Shown here in pieces: positions 59,331 to 64,000 of a DNA stretch of 64,000 bases. The notes below the pieces were generated by a model. The model ran no database searches. It saw only the letters and a program-made list of their open reading frames with translations, and was not told the DNA's origin. Within the stretch, counting starts at the first letter, position 1; the number at the start of each line of letters is the position of its first letter. Origin of the DNA: Acheta domesticus (taxonomy: Eukaryota; Arthropoda; Insecta; Orthoptera; Gryllidae); NCBI GenBank assembly GCA_031308135.1, contig JAHLJT010008756.1:135424949-135488948 (forward strand), read 5' to 3'. Position numbers and translations under genes: made by a program.

Positions 59331-59339
59331 AAGATTTCT

Positions 59340-61870
59340 TAAAAGTAAACAAAACTTGACATCCAGTCTAATATTGAGGTAGTGGCTGTGCAATCTTATA
59401 TTCCTGTGTTTTTGTTCGTTTCTGTGTGTATTTTCCTTCCTAGAAGCAATAACTTTGAAGTTAATTAAAGACCTAATCAAACAACTCCCCAGACCTTTCG
59501 TGCTTCTTGGATATTTTAATTGCCACAACACTTTGAGGGTTTAAAAAATAAATTACTCTAGGGGCAATTCCACTGAAGCTATTATTGAAGAACTTGATCC
59601 AACATTAAAGTAATGCACAACCTACTCATTTTAGTGTGAGCAATGGTAGCCTCAGTGCTATTGATCTCCAGTACAATAGCACCAACGCGCAACTGGTCTG
59701 CTTTAGGTGACCTTCATGATAGTGATTATCCTATCTTTATTGACATCGGTAGACCTGTTTCCAACCCCATTCCCCTACATTTAATTACATTGAAGTTAAT
59801 TGGTCCAAATAGCAAGATCTGATCTCCATGTGGTTGAATAAAAATTACATTTTTGAAGATAATGATGTAAATATTGACGTCATTATTAATTCTTTATCAG
59901 GAATCATTTTAAAATCTGCTAATGTTTTAATTGAACCTTGTAAATTTTTAACAAGGAGAAAATCGGACCCTTTGTGACTGAATAATGTAGTGAATGCATA
60001 ACATGGTTCAAGCGGGTTTTTAATAGGTATTAAAATTCAATGCAGAAAAAAATAAAATTGAATACAAAAAAAGAGATGCAGCAAAAAGGACAATTAAAGA
60101 AAGTAATCCCTCACCTTGGGTCGACTTCGTGCCCAATATTACTAAAGGTAACAATATCAATCTATAATGGGAAAAATGTATGCAATCAAAGTTAAAAAGA
60201 TCCATTTAAGTTAACTTCCTGCAGTCTGCAGATAACCAGTTTATCACCGATCCTAAAGCTATTGCCAACGAGCTACCCAACAATTTGAGCTCGAAATTAT
60301 ATTGCTCTTCCAACTTTTGAAGAGCGAGAAAGAACGAGAAAGAAAATGGCCCTTTAACCGATTATGAAGATTGTTCTCCTCAAAAGTTACAACTTTATAG
60401 GGGAAAATAATGCCTTTCCTAAAATATTTCAATTTCAATTTTCAATTTTATTAGTAACTTGCTTAGAGGATTATCCTATTTGCAAATCGCTGTGTATATT
60501 CATAGCTCAATCACAAACAACTTCATTACAAATAACTTTTGGTAGAGTAAGTAGTCCACGTTAGAACAGGTAGTTACCACAAGATACAACATAAGTAATA
60601 CAGTAGCAAGTAATAGAACTTTATATATTGGGTACTCAAAAAAATATGTTTCATGTTTTCATCACTATTCTTATTACATAGCGAGCAGATTGAATTTCCT
60701 AAAAATGAAACAATGCAATTGTCATCCTCATATCCAAGCGTGGGAAATGTCAATCAACAATAGATTCTATAATTGAATCAAACCCATCAAACACACGTTA
60801 CAAGAAATCGACGTTTGCAAGAAAAATTATGCAATTCATTAAAAATTTTACCAAAAATCGTGTCATTCAAGTAATCATCAATAGTATGCGCTCCAAAAAT
60901 AACATCGAAAACGGAGTGCCACAAGGAGTACTAAGAAAAATCCATTTTCTATTGGCAATCAATGATGCTGGCATGGGAATTACCTCCTTGTCACGGTTAT
61001 AAATATGCCGTTGGCATCATTCTCTGCGAAGGTCGAAGAATAAACCCAAGAGAAGGATTAATTCAATCCACCCTAAAGAAAATTTATGAATAGTCTCTTA
61101 TATGCGGTTTCAAGTTCTCTGCTCAGAAAAGCGTCGACACTTCATTCTCCAATCGATCAAGGAAGAGTTCCTTGGCATAAGCGTAACAACTGCAGAATCA
61201 AATTTGACAATACCAAAATTTGAGGATTGACTTTCGCCCCACAATGACGTGGGAGAAACGTACACAATACTAGTTGATGATTGTAACAAAAGAATGAACA
61301 TCATTGGCGTAGTTAGGGGGGCAGTGGAGCGGTCCCACCCGGGTGATTCCATTTTAGGGATGACACTAATTAGAACATTTTGATAAGTTTGCCCTTGAAT
61401 CTCGAAAAATGTCTTATACAAATAAAAACCGGCATTTGTTAATTAGTTACACTTCGTTTTAGATTATTTATTTAAAAATTATATTATAATTGATTTGAAT
61501 TACTTTCAGATTTTTAATATATTATAAATAAATCTCATGTGCAAATATACGTGTGTTTTTATTAAATAATGTATAAACTAATTAATAATAGATATTTTTA
61601 TATTGAGTTTATTGGAGAGTGAGCCCTTTGGTTTTGCCCCGAGTTACACCCCCCGAAGCTAGGCCTCTGAAGAAATGTATTTCTTATAATTGGGGAGCAG
61701 ATATGAACCTTTTTTTGTTATCCTATAAAGCATTAATACGATCCAAAATTAACCATGCAGCTTTTATGCAATTGGAATACACAGAAACTGGAAGTTGTAC
61801 ACACCAAATGTCTTAGAATATGCAACAGATGTTTACAAAGCAGTCTCATCGGAAGTATACTTATAAAACT
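59340..61870 (+). pseudogene. Decayed jockey-like LINE
   Basis: Plus-strand fragments occur in LINE order. A worn endonuclease domain (59370-59560) includes KQLPRPFVLLGYFN followed by HNTL, the usual GDFN box altered. A linker follows at 59800-60350. A polymerase has GVPQGV near 60915, FLLAINDAGMGI, and KYAVGIILC, where the YADD box has become YAVG (61004-61015). A C-terminal piece is at 61683-61815 (NWGADMNLFLLSYKALIRSK). Many stops and frameshifts occur. It lies upstream of SNAP25 in opposite orientation. Confidence 0.7.
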
Positions 61871-61910
61871 ATTGTATTATTTTTGATATTGTGGCATGTG
61901 TTTTGATTTT

Positions 61911-62180
61911 CCGATGCGTAGAGTGGGAAGTCAGAATTAGGGAACTCACCCACCACGTGATGGAGGCGGATCAATTACATATAGAAAGATGCAATGTGAC
62001 CCACTCAAAAGACAAAGACAGAGAGATTGGAGCAAGATAGACGAGATTTCCCGATGCATAGAGTGGGAAGTCAGAATTAGGGAACTCACCGACCACATGG
62101 AGGCGGACCAATCACGACGCAATGTGGCTCATTGAAGAGAGGAAGGACACAAAGATTGGAGCAAGACAGAGAGAGTTAGA
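61911..62180. repeat. Direct duplication, period 140 bp
   Basis: The units at 61911-62050 and 62051-62180 both start CCGATGCRTAGAGTGGGAAG and continue with GGGAACTCACC and GATTGGAGCAAGA. They differ by small indels and substitutions. Confidence 0.9.
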
Positions 62181-62339
62181 CGTGGAGGAGGACGGTCGCA
62201 GGACGGACGGATGAATTTGCCAAATATTACAAAAAGACACTCTCTTCCTTTTGTTCTCGGCGCGGAGACCAGCGTGTCGCTAAGGTCGCCAAGTCCGTGA
62301 ATGCTGGTTCCGGCACGGCCATCTTTGTGAACAAATGCT

Positions 62340-63240
62340 ACCGATATGGCCGCTCCACAATAGCCCGTGAACGGGAACGCAATGCGAACGGGAACGGCAA
62401 TGCGAACGGGAACGCAATGCGAACGGGAACAGCAAAGCGAACCGGAACGTAAAGAAAGTTGAAAGACGGACATCTCAGGCAAGCCTTCACAACACGACGG
62501 GAACGCGAAGCTTGATGGGAACGGGAAGGATGGTCAACATTTATCTCAGCCCGGGAACGGGAAGACTCTCGACGAATGAGAGTACAGCAAATGGCGGCGA
62601 CGCTTTCCAGCTGATCGAGCGCGCGGCCTGCGCGCGAAACTGGTCTGGAGCGGAATTGAGAGTTAGTACGATATTGAGGTTAGAGCGTGGATTTGCGAGG
62701 TTAGTGTCTGAGGCGGGTTTTTAGTCGTTGAATTGTTTTAATTTTTTTAGTGATTTCAGTGTAATTCGTTTTCTATTCATATTCATACAGATAATTTAAA
62801 TATCCGACAATTTTTTTTATGTTTCGTTTTAGTACATTGGAGTAGATTGTTTATTGACAAAATTAAGGTTAGTTGTATTTTCCGTAAGTTCGTAATAGTT
62901 TGTGCATGTTTTCATCCTTATAATTTTGTTTTCTAATTAATATTCTTTCGTTACAGTATTCATTATTCATCCCTAGTACACGCAAACAACAGACAGATGA
63001 CAAAGCAAAGAGTGAAGAGAATAGCGTAGCTACGAGTGCTCTGATTTCGGTAGCTTGTTTTCTGAAGTTCTCTGTTTTGCCGCTGTAGGTTCAAAGCGCT
63101 ATTTCTCTTCCCGTTGGCGTTTATTGAGAAGCGCACGTACCTCGCGTTCCTGTTCCCATTCCCGTTCTTGCCTTCGCGTTGCCGTTCCCGTTCGCGGGCT
63201 ATTGTAGAGCGGCCTATAGTTGGCATGTCATCAGGACGCA
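62340..63240. mobile_element. TIR-like element with GAACGGGAACG repeats
   Basis: The left arm (about 62348-62450) has GGCCGCTCCACAATAGCCCG followed by several GAACGGGAACG units. The right arm (about 63136-63215) is its inverse. The interior is GC-rich at 62500-62720 and AT-rich after that. It could be a non-autonomous transposon of about 0.9 kb. The GC-rich interior might also be promoter-like for SNAP25, but nothing proves it. Confidence 0.5.
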
Positions 63241-63825
63241 GCCTGCGCGGCGAAGGGCAAAATGGCAACGAAGGATAACGAATATTGGAAGCTCATCGGA
63301 TCTCTTGACGCCGTTCATTGCTATTGAATGTCTTTGACGCAATATTCCACTGCCAATAGTGGGAAAACTCAACTACGTGTTCAGAGTAGTACGGTGAAAA
63401 CTAGAAATCGATCGCATAAGACACGTTGCAATCCTATTTTATGATATTTTCAATAGTTATTATAAACATAAATCCTACGAAACTTTTCACTAACACTCTT
63501 TCCTTAACCAAACAATCATTAAGCACGTGATCAAGTAAACATTAAACAATTAATTTTATATAACCTCTGTAAAATAAAATAAAAAAATTTTCTGAGTTCC
63601 TTCTTAACATCTTGCAATAACAATGCTTAACAATTCTTTAAGTAATGTTCGCTTCGTCAACATGAGAAATCTTGGTATTTTCCGGTGTCACACCGTTGAT
63701 GTAACCTCAGAAGATGAACTAATCCCTTAACCGTAGATCATGTTCAAAAGTAGGGAATTATATACTCTTTCACTGTGAATGGCCAGATCCAGTACCTTAG
63801 AGTGACGTATTTTGATTAAACTCCT
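63241..63825. other. Unassigned right flank
   Basis: AT-rich sequence without recognised exons or repeat ends. Confidence 0.5.
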
Positions 63826-63826
63826 C

Positions 63827-63872
63827 GAGAGAGAGAGAGAGAAAGAGAGAGAATGAGAGAGAGAGAGAGAGA
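63827..63872. repeat. GA microsatellite
   Basis: Interrupted GAGA run on the plus strand. A short hairpin CCCCCTC/GCAGGGGG follows at about 63942-63960. Confidence 0.9.
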
Positions 63873-64000
63873 TACATGTCCAACAAGAAATAAAATAAAA
63901 TAAAAAGGAACATTGAAGATGCAATGTAGTCCAAGGGTATCCCCCTCTTTCGCAGGGGGAGAGATTTTGGCCGCACAGCGGACTGCCTTTATAAGCACAA

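Overview
This is a 64-kb piece of an AT-rich, repeat-dense animal nuclear genome, almost certainly an insect. One host gene can be read with confidence: a minus-strand SNAP-25-type Qbc-SNARE gene. Its seven coding exons lie between 57757 (start codon) and 18559 (stop codon). The splice sites are GT/AG and the phases fit across all six introns. The joined reading frame is 639 nt, giving 212 residues, the length I recall for fly SNAP-25. The insect assignment rests on the form of the palmitoylated cysteine cluster (CCGICxLxCNK), the C-terminus ending in LLK, and the mix of transposons. I cannot name the species or order.

Layout. From 1 to about 14 kb there is no recognisable host gene, apart from a weak exon candidate at the left edge. 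This part holds a deleted Tc1 element, a G-rich tract of about 1 kb, an AT-only palindrome, the first of three copies of a foldback element, several MITEs and three GC-rich patches. From 14.5 to 18.56 kb is the downstream flank, and possibly the 3' UTR, of the SNARE gene. From 18.56 to 57.76 kb is the gene itself. Only 639 of about 39,200 bases are coding; the introns are 19.1, 9.1, 1.4, 2.9, 3.6 and 2.5 kb in transcript order. From 57.8 to 64 kb is the upstream side: a hairpin-rich satellite, a decayed jockey-like LINE and a GC-rich inverted-repeat region. No promoter or noncoding first exon was identified with confidence.

The introns carry several transposon classes with visible boundaries: a hAT element with a perfect 8-bp target duplication; a piggyBac MITE in TTAA inside a tRNA-derived SINE; a LINE with a 13-bp target duplication inside a foldback element; a small element with a 14-bp target duplication that looks Penelope-like; a Penelope-like RT/endonuclease pseudogene; a mariner-type transposase split by a later insertion; an R2-type endonuclease fragment; and several SINEs. 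All transposon coding regions seen are broken.

The most interesting points concern how close this material lies to the splice sites. A SINE tail ends 12 nt before the exon 5 acceptor, a hAT element ends about 100 nt past the exon 5 donor, a SINE tail ends about 20 nt past the exon 1 donor, and the 42-nt exon 2 sits between a (GU)n-rich stretch and a (CU)n run in the pre-mRNA. I found no clearly new biological system. The best leads are possible splicing effects on this gene, a palindrome centred on a CRE octamer beside a GC-rich island in intron 2, and long hairpins in intron 1.
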